Shown here piece after piece: positions 34,347 to 46,983 of a stretch of 64,000 bases of DNA; within the stretch, counting starts at the first letter, position 1, and each line of letters starts with the position of its first letter. A program made the position numbers and the translations under genes. The stretch is from the NCBI GenBank assembly GCA_011037195.1, contig JAAEAF010003177.1, positions 52,923-116,922 on the forward strand. Direction: 5' to 3'. The notes below the pieces were generated by a model that was given only the letters and a program-made list of their open reading frames with translations, made no database searches and was not told the origin of the DNA. The DNA is from Triatoma infestans. Taxonomy: Eukaryota > Arthropoda > Insecta > Hemiptera > Reduviidae.

Positions 34347-37300
34347 CTACTGGCGCATGTTATCAGCACTTACAAGACGTTGGCTATCTTCATCCATACG
34401 GATATTCAAACGTCTAACATCCGTCAGAGACCTGAGAGGTGCTGGCGTTAATAATGTAAAGTTTCGTTCTGAAAAATATTTTACAATCGAACACATATTA
34501 TAGTATTTAGTATTAAATAGTAAAATGTGAAAATTATGCAACACTGTCAGACTTCACTATTTTTGAAAGAAATCACACTCGCCACCACCACAATTCTATA
34601 GTAGGACTATGAAAAAATTTTGAGCATGGAAAAAAACAACAATATGTTACTTGTTTAGAAATAAATTTTACGGTGCCTATAATACTGTGCGGAAGAATGT
34701 GGGTCCCCTCTGTATTGATAACCCTCTGTTACTAGGGAGTAGGCTTGAATTCCATTTTTGGGGAAAGCCAATAAAGCAAAAAAAAAAAAAAAAAAAATTG
34801 GTATCCTTGTTAATGACAGAAAAAGAACTAGGTTCTCGTAGTGAACAAAAAAATAGGGCCCAATCTAATAGCATTATGTTACTATGAATCTTCTTCGAAG
34901 CAGAGACAAGCTTCCAATACCTCTAAATTGGTGAAAATTTAAGAAAAAATGAAGCATTGAGAAATAGGATTTCGCTCTTTTCAGCATACTAAACAGCAAA
35001 CTTAAAAACAAGAACACTAAATTAAGAATTTACAATAATATCCAAATATATGTAGTGGACACACACGTCTCTGAAACAGTAACGCTCCAGAATTTGTCAG
35101 AGATTTGCTTGACCACAAATTAAACGTAATTTCTTAGGCGTATATCTGAAAGGTCCTTTGAGAACGACACTGGAGAAGAAAAAGTAGGGAATATGTAATT
35201 TATATGTAGAGCAATATGTAATTAACATATAGATTTGTCTTGCAGAAAAGAGTACAACAGCTGAAACGGCTTATTATTATCATTATTTGTCTGTGGGGAG
35301 GGACCAAACCCTACGCTATCCAAAGCCTTACTGGGCCCATATAGCTACCACAAGAAAAACAACAACAAACCGGGTCTAGAACAAAAATTCAGCCTAAGCT
35401 CTTCCACAGACATCCTATTCCGACCAAAGGTCCTGAACCTAATTTCCTCACAACCTAGGCAATCAGTCATAACATGGATGAGTCTTTCCTCCTCTGTCTC
35501 GCAGACTCTACAAAATGGATCCGGGGCATGAGCCCCATTATGTATAGATGTCTCCTTAAACCACAATGTCCAGTGAGAGATTCAACCAGATGTCTAAGAG
35601 AGTTCCGTGAAAAACACAGCAACGTCCTACTAATGGTCTTGTCCAGACTCCCGATGAGCATTTTGGATTGCCGAAAACCAACTGAGCTCATCCATAAGGA
35701 TAATTGCTGTGAAGCTGTCCATGTCTAGAAGCCTGACAGACATGTGCCAGAAGACACGCCAACAGCAGGCTCGGGACCTATGAAAGGAAGAGAGGCGCCT
35801 AATTTGGCAAACCTATCCACCTCCTCATTCCCAAAAATTCCCATGCGATCCGGTACCCAGACTAGAAGCACATCCTTCAGAGAAGAAAGCTCTTCCAGTC
35901 TTTTAGAACATTCTAACACCAACCTGGAAGTGAAGACACATGAACTCAGCCCCTTCAGCGCAGTTTGGCTGTCCGAGCAGATACAAACACCTTTTAAGTT
36001 AGTATTACGTCCCTCTCATCCAAGACACAACAAAGAATAGCATAAACCTCAGTCTGGAAAGCTGAAACGGCTTAGGCTCCCTAATATTTTCCATTAGACA
36101 GATACGTAAATGATAAGAGAAGCTTTCTATTTATCCACAATTAAATAAAATAAAGTAGTATGTATTTGCAAACATATGATATAATAAAAATAATAGGGGC
36201 CGGGTGTTGGTGTAATGATTGAGTATGGACTAACTAGGATCCCCAGTTCGAGTCCCGCATATAATTGCTAATTTTTATATTCGTTTAAAAAAATGTTAAT
36301 ACGAGTAATAAAGTCATCTGTCCCCGTCAACGACACCTAATTTGGTAGTTTGATGTTAAGCCTGCCTAAAAAAAAGCATTACTTTACTTAATAAAAAAAA
36401 AATTTGGCGTGAAACACTCACACGACTTTCTCTTACTGCGAAATGGTAAATTATCTTCACACTTAAAATTCTTATTAGTGTTGAAAACCGTCGGCATTTT
36501 TATGGATAAATGACAAAAAACTGAAAAACCTATTCACTATAGTCACGTTTCGGCTCAACCGATTTTCATCCAACTGGGAATTTTGGCAACTTATATAATT
36601 CTAATTAATATTATTTACTTGACAGAATTGTGTAGCACATTAGAGGAAGACATAAACCTCCAAAAGTGGAGAAATGTTTCAACTAAAAATTGTAACTCTT
36701 TGTATGTGCAGTTGATATACCAAGTTTAAAGACAATTTTTGCAGCCGTTTTGAAGAAAATGGAAGATAATTGAAAGCTACATTCAGTAAAGCGCACTTAA
36801 CGGTCGTCCGAATTTCTTCAACTCGGGATTTCGACAATATATTTAATTCTAATTAATATTATTTAGAAGATAGAATGTGTAATAAACTGAAAAAACCTTT
36901 TAGAGCAAAACCATAACCATAACCCTCCTCCAATTGTGCCCTTAAATAAATTTTCCCGGAGAAATATTTGAAATAAAAGTTGTAGCTCTTTGCATGTGTA
37001 GTAGATATACCAAGTTTACAGAAAATCGTTGGAGCCGTTTTTGAGAAAATCACAAAAAACTAATAAAAATCATTCAGTAAAGTGGCACTTCCGATTGATG
37101 GATTATGCCCGATATCTTCGTGTCTAATACGGTGTTAGCACCTAAACGGAATACCAAGTTTGAACTTCCTGCAGCTATTGTTTTTGAGATATTCTTTTCA
37201 CACACATCCACATATACAGATAATTTTCTAAAAATCACTTTTTTAGACTCTCGGCACCTAAAATTGTACATTTCCGGTGAAAACTCGATATCGAAAATTT

Positions 37301-40300
37301 AACATGATTACAATTCCTCCTTTTACTAGATGTAAGACAAATTTAAAAATGAAAGATACTAATATTGAATGTATTTTAATTCAAGTCAAAATACTCCCTC
37401 TCTCTATAACCTGTTCCGTTGTTTTAACCTCAAATCCGCTGTATCTGGGATTTTGTTTTGAACTTATTTTCACGTATTGTCGCTAGATGTCGAGCTAATG
37501 AGAGTTGAAGAATACCAAACATTACCTTCTTTCTGTAGGTAAATTCAACAATATTAGTTTTTTTCCTTTTCATTGTAATTTAATTGTAAGTATTATAACT
37601 ATATAACTTTTTTCTTCTTTAGAATTGTTTATTTCTGTTTTGTAAAATATTTGGTAACCCCCCGTCCTGACCCTGAATAAGACATTAAATTTGCCAAAAC
37701 CGGCAAGAATTTTTAATCTCTATCTTTTTCTGACCAAGCCTCGATATCGTTTTTACAATTCATGCCACATGTCATTGATTATAGAAAAACGATTGAAAAA
37801 ATATTCATTAAAAAAATTTACCTCTAACGTCGCTACTAGATCTTTGATGAGGCCTCGAAGGAAAAGTTAAACGTGGGGAGAGCATTGTACTAACTGATTT
37901 TCCCATTACATCTTCTGAAATAATAAATGATAGAACATAAACAAATAAATCTACAATAGTTATAGACAAATTGAAAATATGTTATTTGAATCTGTAAATG
38001 CAACTCAAAATTCCCGTATTCCAACGTAAATAAAAAAATAAAAAAAATAATGCATCACCCAGAAGGAGGAAAGTTATAGTGTTAACATAACGCTATGATC
38101 TTGAACAAGAAACTCAAAACTGTCTTGTTCTAATGACCCGGAACCTTCCCACTCAATGCCAATAAAAACGGAGTTGGTGGTCCAACTGCTGTCTTACTTG
38201 AACCCACTGGACCGTGTTAATGTTAGCCGCTGACAAGATCCAAAGTAAGAAGAACAAACAAGCCTTTGGCATTGTAATGATGGGTAAAAAAATGAAATGG
38301 CATAAGATATTTTCTCAACTATATTTCAATAGTGTATTTTAACAAAATATTTTTCAAATACTATAACATAATCATTAATAAATGATATTATTAAAGTTTG
38401 TTTATTTCAACGCAAGTCAATGATTGACCTTCTACAATCCAAGATTCGCCGCCATATGATAATCTAAGTGTGCCAGTAATCTAACTATCCACAATGACCT
38501 CAACATTCCATTCGTTTCTAAACCTACCAAATCTCGTTACAATACCTTCCATCAACAACTCCTATCATATCCTAACCCATTAGTGATGAACATCCCATTA
38601 AAGACCATCACCCCTTTTAACATTTTTTTACATTATATTTACTTGTCCATTCTAGAACAGTTATAAATATTCAATAAAAAAGATCGTCTTCTTAATTTTT
38701 TCTCATATCGCTATAACGGTGTCGAAGAATAAATAAATAAAAAGTTACACATATAAAAAAAATGTTCCCACCCATATTCATGCTAAAAACATTTTTATAG
38801 TTAAAAACTTAGGCCTCCGGGTTAAGACCGCGCCAATGGTTGGTTATAACCTTATAACACTAGACTTCTTCATGCTAGTGTTGCCTCTAAAGCTGAAACA
38901 ACACTGATAAGATATAGTGCGTAGGGTAGAGCAGTGGAGAGGTGGGGGTTAGATTCCTCTCCCTTCTTCTATATATAGCTGTTGGTAGTATGCAGGGCTT
39001 AGTTTTCTCTGCCTTTGCGTATGGTTGCTATTGGAGCAATGAGGCAGTAGGACGGAAGTCTAAGAACTCTTCATCTAATAGCCAACATACGCAAGGGAGA
39101 GAAACCTAACCCCCACCTCTCCATTGCTCTATACTAACCACTCTATATCATGTCAATGTCGTTTCAGTTTTACAGGCGACACTAACTTGAAGAAACCTAT
39201 TGCAATATGGGCGAAAAGTCGGTTTATAACCGACCATTGACGAGGTCGCAACTCGAAGGCCCAAGTGTTTTACTGACAATGACACGTAAGCCTGAAAAAT
39301 TATTTTTATCATATTCGAATAACTCAAATAATGTATTTCTTGTGACAAAACAATTTCAAAAAATTTACGTGACTTCCTCTTATAGAATGAGAAAAAGTAA
39401 AAAAATATATTTCCTAAAAGGACAAAGTCGGAGCGTTTCGACATATTTTCACATACATTTTTTAAAATATAAAAAGAAATAAAATGCAAACTTTGACTTT
39501 TCCACTTACCACGTGGACAGTCCAACCTGTTTTCTTGTCTGGGCGATACACACCTTGATAGTGGGCTTTTCCTTCCAACAACAGTGTCCTGAAACCCATT
39601 ATTACCATGAAAATCAAAACTTGTTTAATTCATATTGCTGGAGCAAATTAGAGATATTCAAAAAAGCTAAATTCGGCTGGAGTCTCTAATTATGAACATC
39701 TTTGTAAGATAAAATTTAGTCACTGGAAGGTTTAACTACCTGCTTTTACTTTAGTAAATACAGATTAAACAAATTTGCACTAGAAAATATTTTATTCAAA
39801 CTCGAAACATTTACCATATTATAAATATCTTTATTTTAACTAAAATACTTTTTCAATCTAAAATTAAAAAACTAAATTCAATCTCTTCTTAATGATTATT
39901 GCGAAAGATAGTTAATATTAATTTAGACATTCGGAAAAACAACACATTTATTGTTTGAAAAACATTTCAGGTTTTTCATCTATCACTAACTAGATTCAGT
40001 TTTCTTATAATTGATGATTATTAAATCATTCTATTTTTCCTAAAACTGATTATCATAATATTTATAGCTGTAATTTTAGTAAACCAATTTCAGTTACTGC
40101 TTGAAATGTAGTAAATCACGATTAAAGTCTTGATCTTACAAATATTGAATAACTAATTCTAATCATGCCAACTATATAAACGCAAACAAACATGATCCTA
40201 ACCTCCAAGAAATTTACGTTAATACTTTCGGGTAAAAATACAGACAACTGGACATAATTGAACAACTTTGAATTATACAAAAAGAAGATATCGAAACAAA

Positions 40301-43300
40301 ATTTAATAAACGAACAAACAAACCCTTATTTAAGGCCATCTTCATACAATCACAATAACTAGCAACTTAACAACCAAATGACAGACACGCATAAAAAAAC
40401 ATGTTTGTTTGCATATAAGTTTGAGAGTATGCATGATTATGAACTATGTGAATGTCAGATAGCATGGTTTAATTTAATTGTTTATTCTATCTTATTATAT
40501 CTATTTAATTAGTTATTTCATAATTTGTCAAAATTGATGCAGTATAAAATCAAAATTAAATATTAATTTTTATTCAAGAACAACATTTAAAATTAGACAT
40601 TAAAAATAATTATCTAATAATAAAGTTACTTCATAACTTAATTCAAACTTCATATGTTAATTCCTCTAATTGATTTCCCATTAATTACTTTTATTTGACA
40701 TTTTTATAAGGAAAAGAAAATTATTATTTAAGGCTTTTGGAGGAACTGCAGCTAATATTCGAAGTTTAAATAAAATTTATCACTTTTAATTGAAAAAATT
40801 TATTTGAGACGGTTTGTGGGAGATTTATGAAGTTAGATTTAACTCAAAAGTAACAACGACGGGTTATGTTAGGGATTGATAGAAATGCTGCCGGTGGTCC
40901 ACCATGTATTTGTATGGAGGTAGCTTCTAAGGTTCTAAAAGCCAAGAAGGTGTAATGTACAGTTCCTCACCACGTCTAATTATATATGACCTATTATATT
41001 TATGTACATACTAAGGCCAATAAAATATGCAGTAAATTTCCAAGTTTAAAAACAATTGTCGTTTTGTCGTGTGAGTTTTTCACATTAGATTAATATATAA
41101 TACATATACTATATATATTATATATATATGGATAAAGAATCCATATTGAAGGCCTGACGAATTCAATACTTTCACATTCATCAACAAGGGAAGGTAAAAA
41201 AGATAAAAAAGAAAGTTAACAATTGTTTTGCTGTTTTCACAAATGACAAATTGATAAACATACCTGACTTATAGCGATAGCACCTGATGATTCAGATTCA
41301 TTTGGAAAACGGAACATTTTGAAATTGGGAGACCTAGGCCACGATGTTGGAGGCGGTGACCTGATCATATGTTGATGTACTTCGGGTAAGCTTAATGGAT
41401 CTGTTTCTAATTCACTGAGAAACTCCTGTATGAATGAAAATAACATTAAAGCTGAATTGAAAGAATCATAATAATATAATGTAAACATTAGCTCTCCATT
41501 CTTCCTTAACAGTACCTGAGGAAGGACACCAATTGGTGTCCGAAACGTCGAATAAACTTTTTTAAAAATAAAAAGGTTTCTTCTTTGGCCCCAGCCAACT
41601 AATTTTTTGCCGGTTGAATCATAATAATAACTGCAACAATTAATACTAGTAGCGAATATCTAAAAACATTTATAATTCTCCAATGAACTTTTATAAATGT
41701 TATGTTATTTCTTGTGGATTATGAAAACATAGCATCAATTTAGCATACCAATCTCAATACTTAATAAATTATTTTAACTTAAATTAACAAAAAATACTAG
41801 ATATTAATTAAAATTTATATCCATAATATATATAAAACAAAATTACTGCTTAAGTCTTTTAAATTTCTAGATTTTATTTGTTGATACGACAAATGCTCTC
41901 ATGGTGGGCCCATGAAGCCGTTTAGCGAAAAAATAAATAGGCTTAATGTGGTTAAGCCTAGGCAACTCGCATATTCCTTCCTATTCCCAAATTTATTACT
42001 TCTGCAAATTTCTCACCAGAATTCTTTAATTAGATTTCTTGGGAGCTTCGTCTGCATTAGGAACTGAGAACCTTTTACCAATGAAAAGAAAGAGACAGTA
42101 TGTTAGAAGGAGAAAGAAAGGAAGAATCAAATTTCCTCCTCCAGCCTTCTTCTTGATCTCCGACCATGGACTGAAGGAGTAAAATGATTCCTTATTTCCT
42201 TTGTTCTCTCTATCCAATTTTATTCCATCCTTAGGCAAAGCTGGGAAGTCTACATGTCATGGGGGAAGATCAAACACAAATCAAAGAATGTATCATAATA
42301 TAAAACTTTTACTCTCTTTCAAGGGGGTGTTTATGGAATAGAAACACTATCCCAATTTGTTCAAGTTGCACACGGACACTGAATCTTGGAAGTTACACAA
42401 AAATCTATGTATGAATATTTTTTTTTATAGGCTAAATGAAGAAAAAAAAAAATTATCTGACGGTTTGCCAACCAACAAAGGACTAAAGTTTTTGGGTAAC
42501 CTTTTTTAAGGCAAGCCTATACAAAACGGATATCTTCATAAATTTCTTAAGTTCATTATCAAAAGAAAATATCCTTACTAGAAAAAGAATAAACAAATAA
42601 TTTTGGTACTTATGAAGTACAGTGGGTCCAACATGGCTGATATTGCACTTCATACCTTCTTGCCGCGCATTACTTCTTCTAAATCTAAAAGTGTGGCACA
42701 TAACAAACGATGTTGATTAAATTACATAACTTAGCAACTATTGAGAAGAAATGTTATCCCAATAAATTCTAATCATTAACACTGCAAAATGTTTGTCTAG
42801 CACTAATATAAATGGGAACGTCATTATTCTAAAAGAACTTTTCCAAGGGAATTGTAAAGTTTTATTAAAGGACAAAAGATGAAATTCATAAAAAATTTAA
42901 CGATTACTAGAGTAGATAGAGTAAAAAAGGAAAATACCTAAATAATGAAATTACATAGAAGCTGGAAGAAGTGAAATACTTTACTTCATAATTACCACAC
43001 ATTTTAATTAAACAAATAATTTTCTTTTAAAAATTACCTGTGACATGAGATTCGTATCGTCAGATTCTGATTCCTCCAGACTATCTGCTAAACTCTCCCT
43101 GCTAGCCAACACTTGCTACAAAATGTTCAAAAATATTATTACAACTTTTAAACCAGAAATAATCTATATTCGTCAGAATTGACTTTTAAACATCTGCGAA
43201 CAGAAAAAGAGAAATTTTTCTCTTTCAAGACTAAATTTATTCATGTTTTGTATGAAAACGGCAAAAAAAAAAAGAGAGAAAAAAAAAGGGTTAAATCAAT

Positions 43301-45509
43301 ACAATAAAATTAATTTTGGTTAGATCCACAGTGCTAGAAAACAACAAGAGACTTTTATATTGCCTGTTCCATTTAGTAGTCATGAAGCGGTTTCTAATTT
43401 CGTCCTTTGACAGAGCGAACAAATTTGGAGTGGGAAAATTGATTTTCATTTGTGCAATCTATGATATCAATTTAATAAGCCATCCAAAAGGAGTGAAAGT
43501 GAAATGAAGAGAAGAAAAGGTTATTAGAAAAAAAAATCTCTCAAATTAAATTCATTTGATTTGGTAGCACACAATGATTTCGGCAAGTTTTTGAAGTTTT
43601 ACTAGTTTTTTTCTAATATTAGACATTTAACCACAAATAATTTGCAAAATTATCTTGCATATTACTAATATATTATTCTGAAACTTTTGCTTCTGGGCTG
43701 AATCACTGCAAATATTTATTTTCTTTCCTGGATAGAAGTCTTATTTTTTCTGGACACTACATTAAAAAATGATTCTTTTACAATTAAAAAACCAAGTCTT
43801 CTGCTACAATCCACCATTTCCTAACATCCACAGTTTTTTTTTTTTTCATGGCTCTTATTATTCTTTGCTATTTATAATTATAATCCTATTCTCCTCTTTG
43901 ATTTTCCTTTTTCGAGACTATCAAGCCATCTGAAATGAGGTCTTCTCTTCCCTATATCCCCTGGATTTCTGTACAAAATCCTTCATGCTGTCTCTTCCAA
44001 ATGCTCAGGAGAATCTCTCACAGTAGCCCAATATTAGGGATGGTTGTATTATATGCCACCATTCTTTCTTTAACGCAATCTCCGTATTCAATCTTAAGGC
44101 AAGTATCCCCCGTGCCGGCTCCCAAACCTTCGCGCTGTCTCCTTGACTCTTCATGAACAACGCTTTTTTTTCTTCTCTTATTGCTAAACCAAGCGATCTA
44201 GCTGCCCCCATCGAATTGTTCTTTGTTTCAGGTCCGAACAGTGATTATCACATGAATCACAATATTAGGATTTTCCTACAGCAAACGAATTTCAGAATGT
44301 CCCTGAGGAATTTATACTGGCCCCACAAAAATGTTCAAAATTCAGAATAAATAAAAAAGAAGCAATAACGCGCTGCAAAATAAAACAGTGAACCAGGAAA
44401 GTTCAGTTTAAATATAAGTCTATTTAAAATCTAAAATTACTGGTGTAGTTCCTCATTGTACGTTTCGCACATTAAACAAATATCAACCATATATAAAATT
44501 TCAATTATAAATGTGAGGTTAGTATCCTAGGTTTTAATTAATGAATACTAATCGAATTTTCAAGTAGGCCTGATTATTAGTTATCGGACTGTTTCAGAGC
44601 AACTGATGTAAATAAAACCTGCCTACACTGAGTCTGATCCTATCAGACGATAAAGGAAATACGTACCCAAACCAATAAAATTTAAATTTTAATAATTCTA
44701 TTTATATAAATATAATTTTGCAAAATATAATTTAATGTAAACAATAAAAGAAATATGATACGCACAGTCTTATCCGTAAAGAGCAACAGTTTCTGAAAGG
44801 AAGCCTTATGAACAAAAACCTGACCTATATACTTACTTCTAATGACAATCGTTTCGTAGGTAATATTTTATTAAATATATTTATTATACCAGATTTTCCG
44901 GTTTTTTTTTTTTTACATTGTTCCATGTAAAATATTGAAATGAAAAACCAAATTATGTAAATATGACTTAGCACACAGCAGCTAATATAATTGGCCATTT
45001 ATTTAGCAATGGATTTTTGGTAATTCTGTAGATATAAGAAAATTTATTTGGATATCGGAAGACTACACTAATTATTTTTTAGCCAAAAATACAAATGGCA
45101 AGTAGGAAATACAAATGTATTACCTTTAGAAAAGGATTATCATGACGTGATATCCGCAAAGCTTCCATATCTGTGTTTATGTCTCTATGTCTTGCAGGAG
45201 TTGACAGAGCAGGTGATGTAGGATATGCAGAAACCAGAATATCTCTCACTGACAATGTAGACGGTACCCGAGCAACAGTTACTGCAAAATAAACCAAAAT
45301 ATATATATAGTTCATTTCTTAGTTAATTTTTTGAAAAATTATTGTCATTATTATTTTAATATACCTGATTGATTGCCTCTATCCATTTCACTAAAATTAT
45401 CTTCTCCAGATCCCTTCTTTCTTTTGAAAAGATTTGCCAGAAACTTTATTGGCCTAGTTTTAGCATCTATTCCGCAACCATCAGAATTTTTTGATGATAT
45501 GTTCAACAT
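34347..45509 (-). CDS. Unrecognised Ser/Pro-rich protein, seven exons
   Basis: Exons 45509-45365, 45281-45124, 43115-43038, 41425-41264, 39588-39510, 37914-37822 and 34468-34347 join in frame with GT-AG borders to give 278 residues ending ...SADNMRQ and TAG. An in-frame stop precedes the ATG. A basic patch (FLANLFKRKKGS, about residues 23-34) is followed by low-complexity Ser/Pro text. It includes several SP sites (SPRQ, RSPPPTSWPRSP, MLSPRL), acidic ELETD/EESESDD segments and a charged C-terminus (LTDVRRLNIRMDEDSQRL). No transmembrane segment or catalytic motif is visible. It is probably an intrinsically disordered, proline-directed phosphorylation target. I cannot name a family. Introns hold a LINE, SINE, MITE and two repeat copies. 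Confidence 0.75.
35274..36059 (-). mobile_element. 5'-truncated LINE with 15-bp target-site duplication
   Basis: Flanked by perfect AGCTGAAACGGCTTA repeats at 35259-35273 and 36060-36074. The minus strand encodes an RNase H piece (VWVPDRMGIFGNEEVDRFAK, about 35860-35800) and, after frame breaks, the Cys tail FCRVCETEEERLIHVMTDC (about 35515-35458). The 3' end has a TAATAA-type tail (TTATTATTATCATTATT on plus). It is related to the 3' fragments at 49885-49955 and 63075-63240. It lies in the last intron of the Ser/Pro-rich gene. Confidence 0.85.
36195..36390 (+). repeat. Putative tRNA-derived SINE, family 2
   Basis: GGTGTAATGATTGAGTATGG at about 36210 resembles an A box, and CCAGTTCGAGTCCCGC at about 36243 resembles a B box, spaced as in tRNA heads. 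The unrelated body ends in an A-run near 36367-36375. The sequence differs from family 1. Only one copy was recognised in the window. Confidence 0.45.
36400..37335 (-). repeat. Dispersed ~1-kb repeat, copy 4
   Basis: Reverse orientation. GTGAAACACTCACACGACTTT at 36409 mirrors the end of the reference copy. Two subrepeats with 'AAAATTGTAACTC..' and 'AAATCGTTGGAGCCG' blocks follow. CCGGTGAAAACTCGATATCG at about 37276-37295 then mirrors the other end, finishing TCCTCCTTTTACTAG. It preserves the uninterrupted version of the site where the solo LTR sits in copy 3. Confidence 0.65.
38440..38760 (+). mobile_element. Jockey-like LINE 3' fragment
   Basis: Plus-strand translation NDLNIPFVSKPTKSRYNTFH, then LLSYPNPLVMNIPL (about 38495-38605), matches the 'DL-IP-V...-HPN-L' end of Jockey-group reverse transcriptases. 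An AATAAATAAATAAA tail ends near 38740. Confidence 0.6.
38808..39270. mobile_element. ~460-bp palindromic MITE
   Basis: The two halves mirror each other. Outer ends AAACTTAGGCCTCCGGGTT and its mirror AACTCGAAGGCCCAAGTGTTT match imperfectly. GCCAATGGTTGGTTATAA pairs with TTATAACCGACCATTGAC. Further in, GAGAGGTGGGGGTTAGATTC pairs with AACCTAACCCCCACCTCTCC. No ORF is present. It sits in the intron just downstream of the exon at 39588-39510. The transcript could fold into a long hairpin. Confidence 0.7.
41038..41098 (+). repeat. Terminal fragment of the dispersed ~1-kb repeat
   Basis: CCAAGTTTAAAAACAATTGTC, then TCGTGTGAGTTTTTCACATTAGATT, is a decayed version of the GTGTGAGTGTTTCACACCAGATTT end motif. 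Confidence 0.4.
41505..41605 (+). mobile_element. Penelope-type relic with hammerhead-like motif
   Basis: CTGAGGA (41516-41522), stem GGACACC/GGTGTCC (41524-41530 and 41535-41541), GAAA (41542-41545), palindromic ACGT and a GTC triplet ending at 41549. Helix I is weak (only the first pair forms). The block ends with CTTTGGCCCCAGCCAACTAATT, shared with 13925-13945. It is antisense to the surrounding gene. Confidence 0.6.
43840..44345. other. Possible old LINE fragment, weak
   Basis: The stretch is richer in GC than its flanks, and both strands have 60-70-codon open frames. On the minus strand ARSLGLAIREEKKALFMKS (about 44205-44150) resembles the 'LGL-IN-EKT--M' region after the catalytic motif of RTE-type reverse transcriptases, but nothing downstream confirms it. 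Confidence 0.25.
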
Positions 45510-46806
45510 GATAATGACACAAATTTGAAGTCATGGAAAATCATGTTAAAATGTAAGGGCTAGCCAAGTAAATTATCCCATAAATTCACAATCGTTGATG
45601 CATCCAATCTAACAATAAACCGTGGCAATCTATAATTGACATGATCAAATCGCGAATCACTACTGGATTGTTAGAATGATACCTAATTAAATACTATATA
45701 TTAGTTAAGCGTATTCATATAATCACAACTAGCCAACTCCATTTTCTCCAGTTATCAGTCAGTTTCTGTTTACAGGAGTAAGTACATCAGTCTACAACAG
45801 CTGTTCAATGGCCACTTGTATTGCATTTAACTTTCTAGTGCAATACAAAAGAGATCAAAAAGTTTAATTTACTTTGTGTGTGTGCCTGCATTTTTTTCAT
45901 GTAATTTTAAAATTAATACATAAAAATCAGGAATTCATTGAAAATTAAATGTAACCTGAACTGACACATTATCAAAATTTGATTAAAAAAATAGTCGATA
46001 ACTGCTGCGTGCGATTATTTCATCCTTATCGGGAAGAACTTTATATTGAACAGGCTTAAACCACAAGTAGCTTAAGGTTCCAAGGTTTAAGCATTGTGAA
46101 AATCATTAGAAAAAGTAAGATTAATTTCCATAATGCTGATTTTTATTCAGTTTTGGGAAGTGGATGTTAAATTATCTTAAATCACATAAGTTTTATTTTT
46201 TTAAGTTTTTCTTCTCAAGTAATTCCAATAAACGCAATTATAAGTATCCACTTTTTTACTGAAAGCGAAGTATGCGATTCCATCAACTTTCGGAAATCAG
46301 ATTTTCTAATTTTATATTTGACATATTGTCCATTTTTTTATAACAATTCGATAAATTCAAATATTATTCTTGAGGCATTGATTCTACAAGTGAGAAAGAT
46401 TCTGAAGAGCCAAATAGGATTCCCTTTATATAGAGCCATATTGGTCATTTCAATATATATATAAATCTTTCAGATAGAAGAAAATTTGCCAATAGAAATT
46501 ATGAGAACTGCAATAAGAAAAGTATTTGCCAACACCAGATTTTTTTTTTTTAATCAGTTACTTCACCAGATGATAAACATAACACACCAGATGATATTTT
46601 AAACATAATTTAAAATATTGTGTTAACTGGATATACAAGAAAGAAGGAATTAAAGGGACGGCCAAAAAAAGGCAGATATATATAATAAATATTTATTTAC
46701 AACAGCACTATTTTGGGTACATTAGATTGTTCAGAATTGCAATCAAATTTAATTTTCAATTTATAAAGAAAGTATATGCTCCAGAAACCTACTAGTTTTG
46801 CTGAAG
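45510..46806. other. Spacer between the Ser/Pro-rich gene and UQCR10
   Basis: It should contain the promoter and 5' UTR of the Ser/Pro-rich gene and the 3' UTR of UQCR10. No further exon, RNA gene or clear repeat was recognised. Confidence 0.35.
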
Positions 46807-46983
46807 TTATTCATAGTTATGTTTAATGTGCTTCCAAAGTTTTCCTTCGTTCATACCCTCAAACCAACGTTCAGTTAGAAGATCGAAAGTCCTCTCGAAG
46901 AAAAATGCTCCACCCACGAGTGCTAGCGTATAAGTTGATGACCTCTTGAAAATTGAATTATAGAGAGAATTGGCGAAACCCAT
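46807..46983 (-). CDS. UQCR10: Cytochrome b-c1 complex subunit 9 (complex III small subunit)
   Basis: A 58-residue, single-exon protein. SIFKRSSTYTLALVGGAFFFERTFD holds the single membrane helix (about residues 16-31), and the C-terminal FEGMNEGKLWKHIKHNYE is highly characteristic of QCR9/UQCR10 (fly oxen). It is a subunit of the mitochondrial bc1 complex near the Rieske protein. The frame is open further upstream to an earlier Met at 47115, but those 44 codons do not resemble the family. The Met at 46983 gives the normal length and matches homologues. It diverges from ACTR1 across 345 bp. Confidence 0.92.
   Translation of the reverse strand: MGFANSLYNSIFKRSSTYTLALVGGAFFFERTFDLLTERWFEGMNEGKLWKHIKHNYE

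Noticed and set aside
34321..34503. 60-codon plus-strand frame over the last exon of the Ser/Pro-rich gene
   Set aside because: It is the antisense shadow of the minus-strand exon 34468-34347, which has correct splice borders and frame continuity.
35744..36040. 98-codon plus-strand open frame
   Set aside because: Antisense shadow of the LINE RNase H region encoded on the minus strand.
39148..39525. 125-codon minus-strand open frame
   Set aside because: It overlaps the palindromic MITE and only its first codons coincide with the genuine exon at 39588-39510, in a different context.
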